Position numbers and translations under genes: made by a program
Notes under the pieces: model-generated
Databases searched by the model: none
What the model was told of the DNA's origin: nothing
Seen by the model: the letters and a program-made list of their open reading frames with translations, nothing else
Source: Tildeniella nuda ZEHNDER 1965/U140
GTDB taxonomy: Bacteria; Cyanobacteriota; Cyanobacteriia; Leptolyngbyales; Leptolyngbyaceae
Length of the DNA stretch: 64,000 nucleotides
Assembly (NCBI GenBank): GCA_019358895.1
Contig: JAHHIG010000002.1
Coordinates: forward strand, 659,776-723,775
Direction: 5' to 3'
Shown here: piece after piece, positions 7,201 through 15,978 of the stretch
How positions within the stretch are numbered: position 1 is the first letter of the stretch
How the letters are laid out: each line of letters starts with the position of its first letter

Positions 7201-9973
7201 GGGCATTCGCAAAATTGTTGTGAGCGTCGGCATAGTTGGGCTTGAGGGCGATCGCTTTTTCGTAATGCGCGATCGCGTCGTCAATGCGGTCTTGCTCCTG
7301 AAGCGCGACTGCCAGATTGTTGTAAGTGTCATAGTTGTCAGAATTGGTTGCCAGTGCACGACGATAGGCAGCGATCGCTGCGTCAAAGTGCCGCTCCTGA
7401 TGAGCAATCATGCCCAACAAATGCCATGCATCCGACTGCTCTGGCTGCTTCTCTAAAACTTGACGACACAGCCGCTCTGCCTCGCGGTAGCGCCCTGCTT
7501 GATGATGGCGCACAGCCTCTTTGAGTGCCTGTGGCAGTGGGGAGTGGGGAGCGGGGAGTGGAGGGTCGGTGGTGGAGTGTCTTAAATGGCTCTCTCTGCT
7601 TCCCGTGCCTCCCGTGCTTCCCGTGCCTCCCGTGCTTCCCGTGCCTCCCCCGCCCGCTTTCTGCCTCTGCGTCTCTGCGTCTCTGCGGTTCCCCACGTGT
7701 CCTTCAATCAATGCTCCCTTCACTGCCTCTAAAACACCGTCCCAATCGCCGTATGCAGGCTGACGAAACAAATGCATAGTGGGATACCAGGGGCTATCGT
7801 CTCGTTGTTGCATCCAGCGCCAGTCGGGAGCGAACGGCAGCAACAGCCAGACGGCTTTGCCTAAAGCGCCTGCCAGATGCGCGATCGCGGTATCAACACT
7901 AATAACGAGATCAAGCTGATGAATGATGGCAGCGGTATCAACAAAATCTTGGAGATGTTCCCGCAAATCGTGCACATTGGCAGGTGCTTGCAAGTGCTGC
8001 TGATCTAGCAGAGATGGCTCTTTTTGCAGGCTGTAGAGTGTGACATTGGGCAACGCTGCCAATGTTAGCAGCAACTCTAGCGGACAGGCACGGCAGCGAT
8101 TGTAGGGGTTCTGCGGGTTGCCTTGCCAGACGATGCCGATTTTGAGAGAGGAGTGAGGGGTGAGGAGAGAGGAGTGAGGGGAGGAGGGATTACCGGATAT
8201 TGGTAGTTCGAGGTAAGGGATAGCGGCGGGAATAGTCTCCAGCGTGGTGCCGAAGAGGTAGGGGAGGCTCATCAGAGGAGCATGAACATCAAAGGCTGGG
8301 AGAGGCGTACCGTAGGGAATGAGCTGCTGAATGCCTGCAACGCCCTGTAGCAGATTGATCAGAAGAGGTTGACACTCGACGATGACTTGTCCGCCACGCT
8401 GGGCAACCAGTGATGCATAGCGAATAAACTGAATGGTATCGCCCATGCCCTGTTCGGTGTAGAGCAGGATGGTTTTGCCGTCTAATGGAGTCCCGTCCCA
8501 GCGGGGTTGGGGGAACGATCGCGGTGGGTTTTGCTCCTGAAATTTGCTCCACTGCAAGCGCCATTCGTAGCCAGCAAAGCCTTGCGCTAAATCACCAGTA
8601 AACAGTTGAGTGAGGGCTTTGTTCCACTGCGCTTCCACAAACTCTGGATTGAGCGCCAGTGCCTGTTCGTAGGCGGCGAAGGCAGCTTCAATGTCACCGT
8701 GATTACGTCGAGCAATGCCGAGGTTGTTGTAAGCGCCTGTGTAATCGGGCTGAACCGCGATCGCTGCTTCCAAATGCTCAAACGCCTCTGTAAACTCACC
8801 TTCCTGCTGGAGCAAATTGCCCAAATTGCTACGAATTTCGGCATAGTTGGGATTGATCGCCAGCGCCTGACGGTAACAGTCGATCGCCGCTTCCAGCTTG
8901 CCTTGATCCTGGTAGGTGTTGCCCAGGTTGTTATGCACTTCTGCGTAGTCGAGTCGAATGGCAAGCGCTTCGTGAAAGTGAGCGATCGCCTCGTCAAACT
9001 TGCGCTGTTCTTTCAGCACTGAACCCAGGTTGCTGTGTGCTTCGGCAAAGCGCGATCGCAAGGTGAGTGCCCGCTGGTAATGCGTGATCGCCTCATCAAA
9101 CTTGCCTTGTTCCTGTAAGGCATTACCCAGATTGTTGTGTACTTCGGGGTAATCATCCCGCAGCGTCAGCGCATCGTTGTAAGCCGCGATCGCCTCGTCT
9201 AGCTTGCCCTGCTGCTGCAAAGCATTTGCCAGCCCATGATATGCCTCGGCATACGTTGGTTTGAGCGCGATCGCCTGCTGATAGTGACCGATCGCCGCTT
9301 CCAAATGACCCTGCTGCTGAAGCGTATTACCCCATGCATGGTGAGCTTCAGGATAGTTAGCTTTGAACGCGATCGCCTGTTGATAGTAATGAGTTGCGTC
9401 TTCTAAGTGCCCTTGACGCTGAAGTGCGACTCCCAGATTATGGTGAGCCTCTGCATAATTGGGCTTCAAAAGAATCGCTTCTCGATAGCGGGCGATCGCG
9501 TTTTCTAGCTGTCCCTGGTCTTTCAGCGCAATACCCAGGTTGTTGTGCGCTTCGGGGTAGTGCGGTCGCAGGATGAGCGCTTGCTGGTATACGGCGATCG
9601 CTCCGTCCAAATCACCTAACTCTTTGAGTGCATTGCCGAGATTGTTCAACGCTTCTACATGATCGGGCTGAAGAGTGAGTACCTGCTGATAGTGCGCGAT
9701 CGCCGCTTCTAGTTTGCCCTGCCCCTTCAAGGCGATGCCCAGGCTGTTGTACGCATCCGGGCTATCAGGTTGCAGGGTTAAGACTGTTTCAAAGCAGGCG
9801 ATCGCGTCTTCAAAGCGGCTTTGCTGATAGACCAAGGCACCCAAAAGATTCAGTGCATCTACCGCACGTGGCTGCTGTGCAATGATCTGGCGGTAGGCAG
9901 ATTCCGCCTCAGCAGTGCGTCCATTACGATGAAGTTGTAGTGCAGCAGTCAACGAGTCGGGGGGAAGCGTCAT
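4274..9973 (-). CDS. Giant TPR protein with three GT9-like glycosyltransferase modules (1899 aa)
   Basis: The protein repeats one plan three times: a tetratricopeptide array followed by a glycosyltransferase-9-like domain. TPR arrays cover roughly residues 1-480 (about 13 units), 815-1060 and 1425-1600. GT9-like domains cover about 490-745, 1090-1357 and 1628-1894. Each GT domain shows WDG..L.GKT, an EQG.GDTIQF-type segment, KIGI.W.GNP, and a DTA.AHLAGALGK.VWLLL nucleotide-binding stretch ending in RDDSPWYPTM. Such TPR-GT9 proteins are common in cyanobacteria, and three modules in one chain is unusual. The linkers between modules (5699-5896 and 7533-7700) are made of the window's G-rich tandem repeats, read in frame. 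No signal peptide is visible. The role is probably transfer of sugars to a protein or surface glycan; donor and acceptor are unknown. Confidence 0.85.
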   Translation of the reverse strand: MTLPPDSLTAALQLHRNGRTAEAESAYRQIIAQQPRAVDALNLLGALVYQQSRFEDAIACFETVLTLQPDSPDAYNSLGIALKGQGKLEAAIAHYQQVLTLQPDHVEALNNLGNALKELGDLDGAIAVYQQALILRPHYPEAHNNLGIALKDQGQLENAIARYREAILLKPNYAEAHHNLGVALQRQGHLEDATHYYQQAIAFKANYPEAHHAWGNTLQQQGHLEAAIGHYQQAIALKPTYAEAYHGLANALQQQGKLDEAIAAYNDALTLRDDYPEVHNNLGNALQEQGKFDEAITHYQRALTLRSRFAEAHSNLGSVLKEQRKFDEAIAHFHEALAIRLDYAEVHNNLGNTYQDQGKLEAAIDCYRQALAINPNYAEIRSNLGNLLQQEGEFTEAFEHLEAAIAVQPDYTGAYNNLGIARRNHGDIEAAFAAYEQALALNPEFVEAQWNKALTQLFTGDLAQGFAGYEWRLQWSKFQEQNPPRSFPQPRWDGTPLDGKTILLYTEQGMGDTIQFIRYASLVAQRGGQVIVECQPLLINLLQGVAGIQQLIPYGTPLPAFDVHAPLMSLPYLFGTTLETIPAAIPYLELPISGNPSSPHSSLLTPHSSLKIGIVWQGNPQNPYNRCRACPLELLLTLAALPNVTLYSLQKEPSLLDQQHLQAPANVHDLREHLQDFVDTAAIIHQLDLVISVDTAIAHLAGALGKAVWLLLPFAPDWRWMQQRDDSPWYPTMHLFRQPAYGDWDGVLEAVKGALIEGHVGNRRDAETQRQKAGGGGTGSTGGTGSTGGTGSRESHLRHSTTDPPLPAPHSPLPQALKEAVRHHQAGRYREAERLCRQVLEKQPEQSDAWHLLGMIAHQERHFDAAIAAYRRALATNSDNYDTYNNLAVALQEQDRIDDAIAHYEKAIALKPNYADAHNNFANALRHKGRTDEAIAHYQQAIAIRPNYADAHNNLGLIYFAQGSFEQAAACYRQAIAVKPDFPQAHNHLGNALKELGDFDQAIAHYERAIALKPDYAKAFNNWGNIFRDRGALQEAVHYYNRATAIEPDFAEAHWNKALTLLLNGELQPGFAEYEWRWQVKLPTFQPQRPFSQPRWDGSSLNGKTIFLHAEQGMGDMIQFVRYVPLVAQRGGRIILECHAPLMNLFKSLPDIQAIVSYGSAPPAFDVHAPLMSLPNILGISLDTIPADIPYLQLPTSDTLPSPHSSLKIGIVWEGNPQNPYNRTRACPLDQLLSLTDVPDITLYSLQKELSPDDQAQLQTYPHVHDLREHLHDFVDTALLINQLDVIIAVDTSVAHLAGALGKTVWLLLPFAPDWRWMLKRDDSPWYPTMRLFRQSVYGDWGSVMGAVKEALIEREAVGNRRGAETRRRKAVSRQRSAVSRQPSAVTQNSPTPHTPLPTPHTPLPTPHTPLPTPHTPLPTPHSLISSALQHYHHGKFAEAERVCRQILQQQPDRVEALQILGVALCGAGRSGAAIPYLQRVVQLQPDAAEAWCNLGTALQEEGRHEEAIAHFNRAIALKPDYADAHYNLALVLQAQDRLEDALFHSQQAIALKPEFADAYYNQGFLLRRLGLVEAAIAHYGTAIQLAPDSAGAHKNLGHALLLTGALQQGFQEYEWRWRQAGWEPRAFSQPLWDGSPLDGKTVLLHAEQGFGDTIQFIRYAALVRDRGGRVIVECQPALLRLLETGAGIDQLLAQGTSLPTFDVHAPLLSLPHLLGTTLETIPASVAYLSSPTDRSLRLETPLGTRFKVGIAWTGNPEHKNNRDRACAIDQFQRLCELPGVSFFSLQKGAAVADLQTLAPLPIQDLSQSLHDFADTAAAIAQLDLVITIDTAVAHLAGALGKPVWLLLSFAPDWRWLLERDDSPWYPTMRLFRQRQRGSWQGVFERVAADLWLLAECQQ
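5699..5896. repeat. Tandem repeat forming linker 2 of the TPR-GT9 protein
   Basis: On the plus strand the array is GGGAGTGGGGTGTGGGGAGTA units (about 5710-5805), then CTGACGGCTGACCGCT units, then CTCTGCGCCTCTGCGG. In the gene it encodes TPHTPLP repeats, a QRSAVSRQ-type stretch and RGAETRRRK. Three different intergenic repeat families are joined head to tail inside the coding frame. Confidence 0.85.
7533..7700. repeat. Tandem repeat forming linker 1 of the TPR-GT9 protein
   Basis: It consists of GTGGGGAGTGGGGAGCGGGGAG, then TCCCGTGCCTCCCGTGCT units (about 7600-7650), then CTCTGCGTCTCTGCGTCTCTGCGG. The translated product is a GSTGGTGSTGG-type linker with a DAETQRQ tail. The frame is kept open. 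Confidence 0.82.
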
Positions 9974-10070
9974 TGGCAGGATTCCTATCCTGTGCTGTCT
10001 GGCAATTTATTCTACCCGTCGCATAGCAGCTAGTAACGCCCTGCGTAATGCCCTGTAATGTGAAGGCGGT

Positions 10071-10229
10071 CAAGGAGGCAGGAGCAGGGGAAGCAAGGGA
10101 GCAGGGGAAGCAGGGGAAGCAAGGGAGCAGGGGAGCAGGGGAAGCAGGGGAAGCAAGGGAAGCAGGAGAGGGAGCCATTCAACACTTCTTCCTACACCCC
10201 ACACCCCACACCCCACACCCCACACCTGT
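10071..10229. repeat. Intergenic tandem repeats upstream of the TPR-GT9 gene and clpC
   Basis: Units of GCAGGGGAAGCAAGGGA run from about 10078 to 10172, followed by CACACCCCACACCC units (about 10195-10225). They lie in the ~500-base region between the divergent TPR-GT9 and clpC genes. Open frames across the array are low-complexity and not believable genes. I see no clear terminator or promoter in the rest of the gap. Confidence 0.85.
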
Positions 10230-10473
10230 CTCACTACCGCCCCTGGGCATACGGCTTTCCCTACTGCCATAGCGGCGTTGCCAGCGATAGAGTAACAGTA
10301 ATTAGAACACAAAAGTACATACGGTCTCATGGGGAGCCGAACCCCACTACTGCAACTGATCCGATTCATCACAACTGAGGATCTGGGCTACAGCGATGTC
10401 CTTCTAACCACCGCCTCTTGCTCTGTCAGTTGTCTCATTCATCGCTACAAACGGCGTGGTAGGAGAACCAATC

Positions 10474-13008
10474 ATGTTTGAACTATTCACAGAAAAAGCT
10501 ATCCGGGCAGTCATGTTGTCCCAGGAAGAAGCCCGTCGTCAGGGGCATAACCTGGTGGGTACTGAGCAGATACTGCTAGGCATTCTTCGAGAAGGCACGA
10601 GCCTTGCCGCTCAACTATTAACGAAATTGGGCATCACGTTAGATGCTGCACGCCTTGAGTGCGAAAAGATGACCGGACGCGGGACGGGTACCATCCCTGC
10701 TGAACTGCCGTTTACTCCTAGAGTGAAGCGGATGTTTGCCGAAGCAATGCAGCAAGCCAAGCAGCTTGGGCAAAATCACGTCAGTCCTGAACATTTGCTG
10801 CTGGCACTGACTCAAGGCAATGAAACGGTTGCTATCAAAGTACTGCAAAATTTGAGTGTCGATGCATTGGCTGTTCAAGACCATATGCTTCAGGCGATCG
10901 GCTCCCAAACGATCGGAGAAGCTGTCGCCGCTTCGGTTGGAGGCGGACAAAACGACTCCTTCAATCGTGGCAACGCACAAGCTGTAACACTGGAAGAATT
11001 TAGCACAAACCTGACGAAACTGGCTGCTGAAGGCAAGCTTGATCCCATCGTGGGTCGCCAATCTGAAATCGAGCGGGTCGTCCAAATTCTCGGTCGCCGC
11101 ACGAAAAACAACCCTATTCTGATTGGGGAACCCGGTGTGGGCAAGACTGCGATCGCCGAAGGACTCGCCCAGCGGATTGTCAACCGCGACGTGCCCGAAA
11201 ATCTGGAAAACAAGCAGGTTGTCAGTTTAGACATGGGCGCGCTCATCTCTGGCACACGCTTTCGGGGCGACTTTGAAGAACGCCTGAAGAAAGTGGTGGA
11301 AGAGGTGCAAACCAACGGCAACATCATCCTGTTCATCGACGAAGTGCACACGCTGGTTGGTGCAGGTGGCACAGAAGGCGGTATGGATGCCGCCAACCTG
11401 CTCAAGCCTGCACTAGCACGAGGTGCAATGCAATGCTTGGGTGCCACGACGCTGGATGAATATCGCCAGTACATTGAGCGTGATGCTGCGCTAGAACGTC
11501 GTTTTCAGCCTGTCAAAGTAGCTGCACCTAGCGTGACTGAAACGATCGAGATTCTGTTCGGCTTGCGCGATCGCTACGAGCAGTTCCACAAGGTCAGAAT
11601 CGAAGATACCGCACTGGTTGCTGCTGCGACGCTCTCCGATCGCTACATTGCCGATCGGCATCTACCCGACAAGGCGATCGACCTCATTGATGAAGCGGGT
11701 TCTCGCGTCCGACTGGCACACACCCAGCACTCACCTACCAAAGCGTTTCGCAAAGAACTGCGGCAGGTGACAAAGGATAAAGAAGAAGCTGTCAATGCTC
11801 AAGATTTCGACACGGCTGGAAAACTGCGCGATCGAGAGTTGGAGCTAGAAGCACAGATCAGCGGTCAGCGGTCAGCGGTTAGCGGTCAGCAGACGAAAGA
11901 GGCGGAGGGAACACTTTCCGACTCCCCACTCCCTACTCCCCACTCCCCGTCTGTTACTGAAGACGACATCGCCCATATTGTCGCCTCATGGACAGGCGTT
12001 CCTGTTCGGAAACTCACCGAATTGGAGTCAGAGCAATTACTGTACCTGGAAGATGCGCTGCATGAGCGGGTCATTGGTCAGGATGAGGCAGTTAAAGCCG
12101 CTTCACGGGCGTTGCGACGGGCACGGGTGGGGCTGAAGAGTCCCGATCGCCCGATCGCTAGCTTCTTCTTTTCGGGTCCTACAGGTGTGGGCAAAACGGA
12201 ACTAGCAAAAGCTCTAGCAGCCAATGTCTTTGGTTCTGAAGATGCCATGATTCGACTCGATATGTCTGAGTTTATGGAAGGGCACACGGTGTCCAAACTC
12301 ATCGGTTCACCTCCCGGCTACGTTGGTTATGGTGAAGGCGGACAGTTGACCGAAGCAGTACGGCGCAAGCCTTACTCGGTGGTGCTCTTCGACGAAATCG
12401 AGAAGGCTCATCCCGATGTATTCAACCTCATGCTGCAACTGCTGGATGAGGGTCGTTTGACCGATGCTCAAGGGCGTACCGTTAACTTCAACAACACGCT
12501 GGTCATCATGACCTCTAACGTCGGTTCCAGAGTGGTTGAAAAAGGTGGCAGTGGGTTTGGCTTTGAGTTTGCCAGTCAGGCTGATGCCCAATACAGCCGG
12601 ATGCAAGCATCGGTAAACGAAGAGCTGAAACAGGTCTTCCGTCCCGAATTCCTGAATCGTCTGGATGAGATCATCGTCTTCCGTCAACTGACTCGTGACG
12701 AAGTGAAGCAAATTGCTGATCTGCTCATCCGTGACGTAGCGACCAATCTCACCGATCGCGGCATTGCCCTGCAAGTCACCGATCGCGTCAAGGATCGCTT
12801 GGTGGTGGAAGGCTACAATCCTAGCTACGGTGCCCGATCGCTTCGTCGAGTCATTACCCGCCTGCTCGAAGATGCTCTAGCAGAAGCATTGCTGTCAGGA
12901 ACCATCAAGGATGGGGATACGGCGATCGTTGATCTAGATGATGACAATAACGTTGTGGTTCATCCGGCAACGCAAGCAGAACGATTACTGGAATCGATCG
13001 TCGCTTAA
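10474..13008 (+). CDS. clpC: ClpC-type AAA+ chaperone (ATP-dependent Clp protease ATP-binding subunit)
   Basis: This is a Hsp100 unfoldase that feeds proteins to the ClpP chamber in the cytoplasm. The ATG at 10474 follows AGGAG with an 8-base spacer and begins MFELFTEKA, as in the family, so the upstream GTG at 10456 is rejected. Two Clp_N repeats lie in residues ~1-145. The D1 Walker A GEPGVGKT is near 218. A half-length M domain with a [12 protein letters not shown] motif lies around 440-460. The D2 Walker A GPTGVGKT is near 568. The GFGFEF loop resembles the ClpP-docking loop of ClpC. The N domain is rather divergent from the main cyanobacterial ClpC as I remember it, so this may be a second paralogue. 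The D1-D2 linker carries a ~30-residue repeat-derived insertion. A terminator follows. Confidence 0.93.
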   Translation: MFELFTEKAIRAVMLSQEEARRQGHNLVGTEQILLGILREGTSLAAQLLTKLGITLDAARLECEKMTGRGTGTIPAELPFTPRVKRMFAEAMQQAKQLGQNHVSPEHLLLALTQGNETVAIKVLQNLSVDALAVQDHMLQAIGSQTIGEAVAASVGGGQNDSFNRGNAQAVTLEEFSTNLTKLAAEGKLDPIVGRQSEIERVVQILGRRTKNNPILIGEPGVGKTAIAEGLAQRIVNRDVPENLENKQVVSLDMGALISGTRFRGDFEERLKKVVEEVQTNGNIILFIDEVHTLVGAGGTEGGMDAANLLKPALARGAMQCLGATTLDEYRQYIERDAALERRFQPVKVAAPSVTETIEILFGLRDRYEQFHKVRIEDTALVAAATLSDRYIADRHLPDKAIDLIDEAGSRVRLAHTQHSPTKAFRKELRQVTKDKEEAVNAQDFDTAGKLRDRELELEAQISGQRSAVSGQQTKEAEGTLSDSPLPTPHSPSVTEDDIAHIVASWTGVPVRKLTELESEQLLYLEDALHERVIGQDEAVKAASRALRRARVGLKSPDRPIASFFFSGPTGVGKTELAKALAANVFGSEDAMIRLDMSEFMEGHTVSKLIGSPPGYVGYGEGGQLTEAVRRKPYSVVLFDEIEKAHPDVFNLMLQLLDEGRLTDAQGRTVNFNNTLVIMTSNVGSRVVEKGGSGFGFEFASQADAQYSRMQASVNEELKQVFRPEFLNRLDEIIVFRQLTRDEVKQIADLLIRDVATNLTDRGIALQVTDRVKDRLVVEGYNPSYGARSLRRVITRLLEDALAEALLSGTIKDGDTAIVDLDDDNNVVVHPATQAERLLESIVA
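11859..11955 (+). repeat. Repeat-derived linker inside clpC
   Basis: It contains CAGCGGTCAGCGGTTAGCGG, then CCCCACTCCCTACTCCCC, encoding a [11 protein letters not shown] stretch followed by [10 protein letters not shown]. It lies exactly between the M domain and the [10 protein letters not shown] start of D2, a place where ClpC proteins vary naturally. Both units match intergenic repeats elsewhere in the window. Confidence 0.82.
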
Positions 13009-13031
13009 AAGCTGCTCAATCTCTAATCTAT

Positions 13032-13061
13032 GCCCTGCACTTCAACGGTGTAGGGCTTTTT
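13032..13061 (+). terminator. Intrinsic terminator after clpC
   Basis: The stem GCCCTGCAC / GTGTAGGGC (9 pairs with one mismatch or wobble) has a 7-base loop TTCAACG and is followed by TTTTT. It begins 24 bases after the clpC stop. Confidence 0.85.
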
Positions 13062-13087
13062 CATAGTAATGGCTGGATTTTGAAAAG

Positions 13088-13348
13088 ATGCAGATGTTTC
13101 TCGCTAATGACCTACACCAGAGAGATTTAGCTACACAATTTCTTGCTCAAAGTAGCCTTCCTTCAAAGGCGAAGGTAGACGCAATCCACATTGCAGTCGC
13201 TACCATACACAGCATGGATTAGCTGTTAACCTGGAATCACAAACATATTGCTAATGCTCAAATTCAGGGGAAGTTGGTGGAGATTAGTCTCGACTTTGGC
13301 TATGTGCTGCCTATCCTTTGCACACCCAACGAACTAATGAGAGATTAG
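13088..13348 (+). pseudogene. VapC-like PIN-domain toxin, degraded
   Basis: One frame reads a PIN-domain C-terminal half with VDAIHIAVATIHSMD, a TAG stop at 13220-13222, then LLTWNHKHIANAQ and CTPNELMRD before the natural stop at 13346. Families of this type normally have Y or a similar residue where TAG stands. The first half of the PIN domain, with its first acidic residues, is missing. The gene is therefore both truncated and interrupted. It ends 3 bases before the next small gene, the usual arrangement for this toxin pair. Confidence 0.8.
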
Positions 13349-13351
13349 GTC

Positions 13352-13579
13352 ATGTGGACAGATGAGATCGTTGAAGAGATTCACCGAATTCGTGAAGAGT
13401 ATGCGAAATCCTTCAACTATGATTTGGGCGCAATCTTTGCAGACCTACGCAAGAAAGAAGCAGAAAGTGGCAGAGAAGTCGTGAACTTATCGCGGAAGCG
13501 CGGTCTAACAACACGTTGGAGCGGACAGGCAAGGGATCTTGGTGAAGATGCAAAGGATACTAGCCGTCACTCAACTTAG
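13352..13579 (+). CDS. Small protein paired with the VapC remnant (75 aa)
   Basis: The first ~45 residues (MWTDEIVEEIHRIREEYAK and DLGAIFADLRKKEAESGR) match a small family I remember next to PIN-domain toxins. The partner function is therefore likely antitoxin, not proven. The last ~27 residues (from GLTTRWSGQ) do not fit the family and look like read-through into unrelated sequence after loss of the original stop. An AGGT precedes the ATG. With its toxin broken, this may be a decaying gene. Confidence 0.6.
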   Translation: MWTDEIVEEIHRIREEYAKSFNYDLGAIFADLRKKEAESGREVVNLSRKRGLTTRWSGQARDLGEDAKDTSRHST

Positions 13580-13590
13580 CCGTTAGCTGA

Positions 13591-13776
13591 TCAAAAAAGC
13601 GGGGAAGCATCATTGCCGCCCCGCTTTTTGTTTTGATTGTCCGACTGGTCTTTCAGCTTTTGCCGCAGTGCTTGAAACTGCTTGCGGCGCTGTCGTTGGC
13701 GGGCAGAGCCGCCCTTGCCTTTGTCGTTTCGTCCTTCGCGGCGGGGAGACTCCCATCGCTTTAGTTGTTGTGCCAT
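13591..13776 (-). CDS. Small basic hypothetical protein (61 aa)
   Basis: The product is strongly basic and polar (SARQRQRRKQFQALRQKLKDQ), probably helical, and could bind nucleic acid. That last point is inference from charge only. I have an impression of similar short proteins in other cyanobacteria but cannot name the family. Its last codons lie within a hairpin terminator. Confidence 0.5.
   Translation of the reverse strand: MAQQLKRWESPRREGRNDKGKGGSARQRQRRKQFQALRQKLKDQSDNQNKKRGGNDASPLF
13593..13629. terminator. Bidirectional hairpin terminator
   Basis: The arms AAAAAAGCGGGG (13593-13604) and CCCCGCTTTTT (13619-13629) pair around a 14-base loop, with T runs on both strands. It can end transcription from the plus-strand small gene at 13352 and overlaps the end of the minus-strand gene. 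Confidence 0.85.
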
Positions 13777-14011
13777 GAGGGGTAGGGGATGAGTGGTGAG
13801 GGGTACGGAGTGAGGGATCAGAAGTTTCTCTCACTATTGTAGAAATTTTTTTGGGTTGATCGCTGCCATTCAGTCAACTACGCTCTCAATGCGATCGTTT
13901 CCAGATTCTGATGCAACCTGATGTCACGTACTCTTATTTTCCTATTTGAACTCAAAACCCTCACCGTGTCCCCTAAAATAGCCAGAGACCATCTCAATGA
14001 TTGGCGCACCT

Positions 14012-15487
14012 ATGAACGCTCTCTGGCAACACCTGACATTATCGACGCTGTCGTTTGAGCAGTGGCGTAGTGCCAGTTATCTGAATCGCTTGCTGAGTCC
14101 ACTACGACGTTGGCGGCAGAGTAGTTTTATGCTGCGGTGGGGCGATTTACTGGGAGCCGTTTTGGTGAGCCTGGTGTTTGCGATCGCCCCGTTTGTTTCA
14201 GACGACAAGAGTTCGCTTGCGGTCTTGCTCGTTGCCTGCGCTGGCTTCTGGGTGCTATTAACCGTGTCCGATGAGGATGCAACTGAGGTGCGAGCCGCGA
14301 TCGATCCTCAAACAGAGCCGCGATCGCTCCAGCGCTTTTGGCATGATGTTACCAGTCCCGGTCGCTCGTCTCCATTGGCGACACCGATTCATTTTCTGGT
14401 CGTGCTGTATTGGGGGATTTCAGCCGCAGCAACTGCTTTGTCTCCGGTTAAACGAGCGGCATTTACAGGGTTGAGCAAGCTGACGCTCTACCTGATTTTA
14501 TTTGCGCTGATGGCAAGGGTGCTGCGATCGCCCCGCGTCCGTTCGTGGGTGATTGGGATCTATTTACATGCGGCGCTGCTAGTCAGTTGTTATGGCATCC
14601 AGCAGAAAATCTCTGGGGTTGCCGCTCTCGCAACCTGGGTTGATCCGACCTCTCCTTCTGCCAAGGAACCGCGCGTTTACAGCTATTTGGGCAATCCGAA
14701 TTTGCTGGCTGCGTATCTGCTGCCAGCGATCGCGCTGAGCATCGTTGCCGTCTTTGCTTGGCGACGGTGGGGACCGAAACTTCTGGCGATGACAATGGTT
14801 GTTGTGAACGCGACTTGCCTTTACTACACAGGTAGTAGAGGTGGATGGATTGGCTTTGCCGTCATGATGCTCGTGCTCTTAGCGTTGCTGTTCCATTGGT
14901 GGAGTGTGGCTTTACCGCGCTTTTGGCGCACGCTAGCGTTGCCTCTTGGCTTGGGAACTATCGCCGCCGTGATTGTCTTAGCGGTTCTGGTCGTAGCGCC
15001 ACTCCGCGATCGCTTCAGCACCATTTTCGTGGGACGCAACGACAGCAGCAATAACTTCCGCATCAATGTCTGGACAGCCGTCATCCAGATGATCCAAGAC
15101 CGACCGATTCTAGGCATTGGTCCGGGTAACGTCGCCTTCAACAGCATCTACCCGCGCTACCAGCGCCCTCGCTTTAGTGCCCTCAGCGCTTACTCCATTC
15201 CGCTCGAAATTGCGGTTGAAACTGGCATTATCGGTCTCACCTGTTTTGTTTGGCTCTTGCTGGTCACGTTTAATCTTGGTTGGAGCCAACTACAGCGGTT
15301 GCGGACAGTGAGAAATCAGGATGGCTTCTGGCTCATGGGCGCGATCGCTACCCTCGTTGGATTGCTCGGTCACGGGTTGGTAGATACCGTCTGGTACCGT
15401 CCCCAGGTCAATACTCTTTGGTGGTTGATGATTGCTCTCATTGCGAGCTACTACAATCGAGCCGATGAACCGCAGGAAGAGGTATAG
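14012..15487 (+). CDS. ictB: IctB-type polytopic membrane protein (O-antigen ligase-like)
   Basis: The sequence matches IctB along its length: MNALWQHLTLSTLSFEQW at the start, HFLVVLYWGISA, RVYSYLGNPNLLAAYLLPA, TGSRGGWIGF, then SNNFRINVW and RPILGIGPGNVAF. It is hydrophobic with about ten membrane spans and belongs to the Wzy_C/O-antigen-ligase superfamily. IctB was proposed as an inorganic-carbon transport factor, and its direct role is debated. I prefer the ATG at 14012 because the family starts at this point. The alternative ATG at 13997 adds five residues, and neither has a strong Shine-Dalgarno sequence. The gene stands alone and converges on smpB. Confidence 0.87.
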   Translation: MNALWQHLTLSTLSFEQWRSASYLNRLLSPLRRWRQSSFMLRWGDLLGAVLVSLVFAIAPFVSDDKSSLAVLLVACAGFWVLLTVSDEDATEVRAAIDPQTEPRSLQRFWHDVTSPGRSSPLATPIHFLVVLYWGISAAATALSPVKRAAFTGLSKLTLYLILFALMARVLRSPRVRSWVIGIYLHAALLVSCYGIQQKISGVAALATWVDPTSPSAKEPRVYSYLGNPNLLAAYLLPAIALSIVAVFAWRRWGPKLLAMTMVVVNATCLYYTGSRGGWIGFAVMMLVLLALLFHWWSVALPRFWRTLALPLGLGTIAAVIVLAVLVVAPLRDRFSTIFVGRNDSSNNFRINVWTAVIQMIQDRPILGIGPGNVAFNSIYPRYQRPRFSALSAYSIPLEIAVETGIIGLTCFVWLLLVTFNLGWSQLQRLRTVRNQDGFWLMGAIATLVGLLGHGLVDTVWYRPQVNTLWWLMIALIASYYNRADEPQEEV

Positions 15488-15510
15488 AGGACTAACGTAA
15501 GCGCGATCGC

Positions 15511-15978
15511 TTAGAAGTTCTTCAGTGCGCGCTGCATGGTACGCTGATCTTCTCGTTTCTTGATATCTTCGCGCTTGTCGTGCAGCTTTTTGCCCCGTAC
15601 CAGTGCCAGATCAACCTTCACCCAGCCGCGCTTCATGTACATTTTGAGCGGCACCAGCGTTAGCCCTTGCTGCTCGACCTTGCCGATGAGCTTGCGGATT
15701 TCTTCGCGGTGCAGCAACAGCTTGCGGGTACGAGTGGGTTCGTGGTTAAAGGTCTGACTGGCTGTTTGGTGCGGCGAAACGTGCACATTCAGCAGCAGAA
15801 TCTCACCATTGCGAATGAGCGCAAAGCCATCGCGCAGGTTGACTTTACCTGCGCGAATGGATTTAACCTCCGTGCCCATCAGTTCGATGCCTGCCTCGTA
15901 GGTTTCGAGAATTTCGTAGAGATAGCGAGCCTGACGGTTATCGCTGACAATTTTATAGCTAGTACTGTTATCGCCCAT
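15511..15978 (-). CDS. smpB: SsrA-binding protein SmpB
   Basis: SmpB binds tmRNA and directs it to stalled ribosomes for trans-translation. Family hallmarks are visible: KIVSDNRQARY, ELMGTEVKSIRAGKVNLRDGFA, the EEIRKLIGKVEQQG segment, and the basic C-terminal tail GKKLHDKREDIKKREDQR. Length (155 aa) is normal. I place the start at the ATG at 15978 (MGDNST). The longer form from 15987 adds three residues. No tmRNA gene was found nearby. Confidence 0.95.
   Translation of the reverse strand: MGDNSTSYKIVSDNRQARYLYEILETYEAGIELMGTEVKSIRAGKVNLRDGFALIRNGEILLLNVHVSPHQTASQTFNHEPTRTRKLLLHREEIRKLIGKVEQQGLTLVPLKMYMKRGWVKVDLALVRGKKLHDKREDIKKREDQRTMQRALKNF

Noticed and set aside
10048..10372. Open frames on both strands over the G-rich repeat upstream of clpC
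   Set aside because: Products are pure low-complexity (GEAREQGKQGKQG-like) with no ribosome site. They are repeat artefacts.
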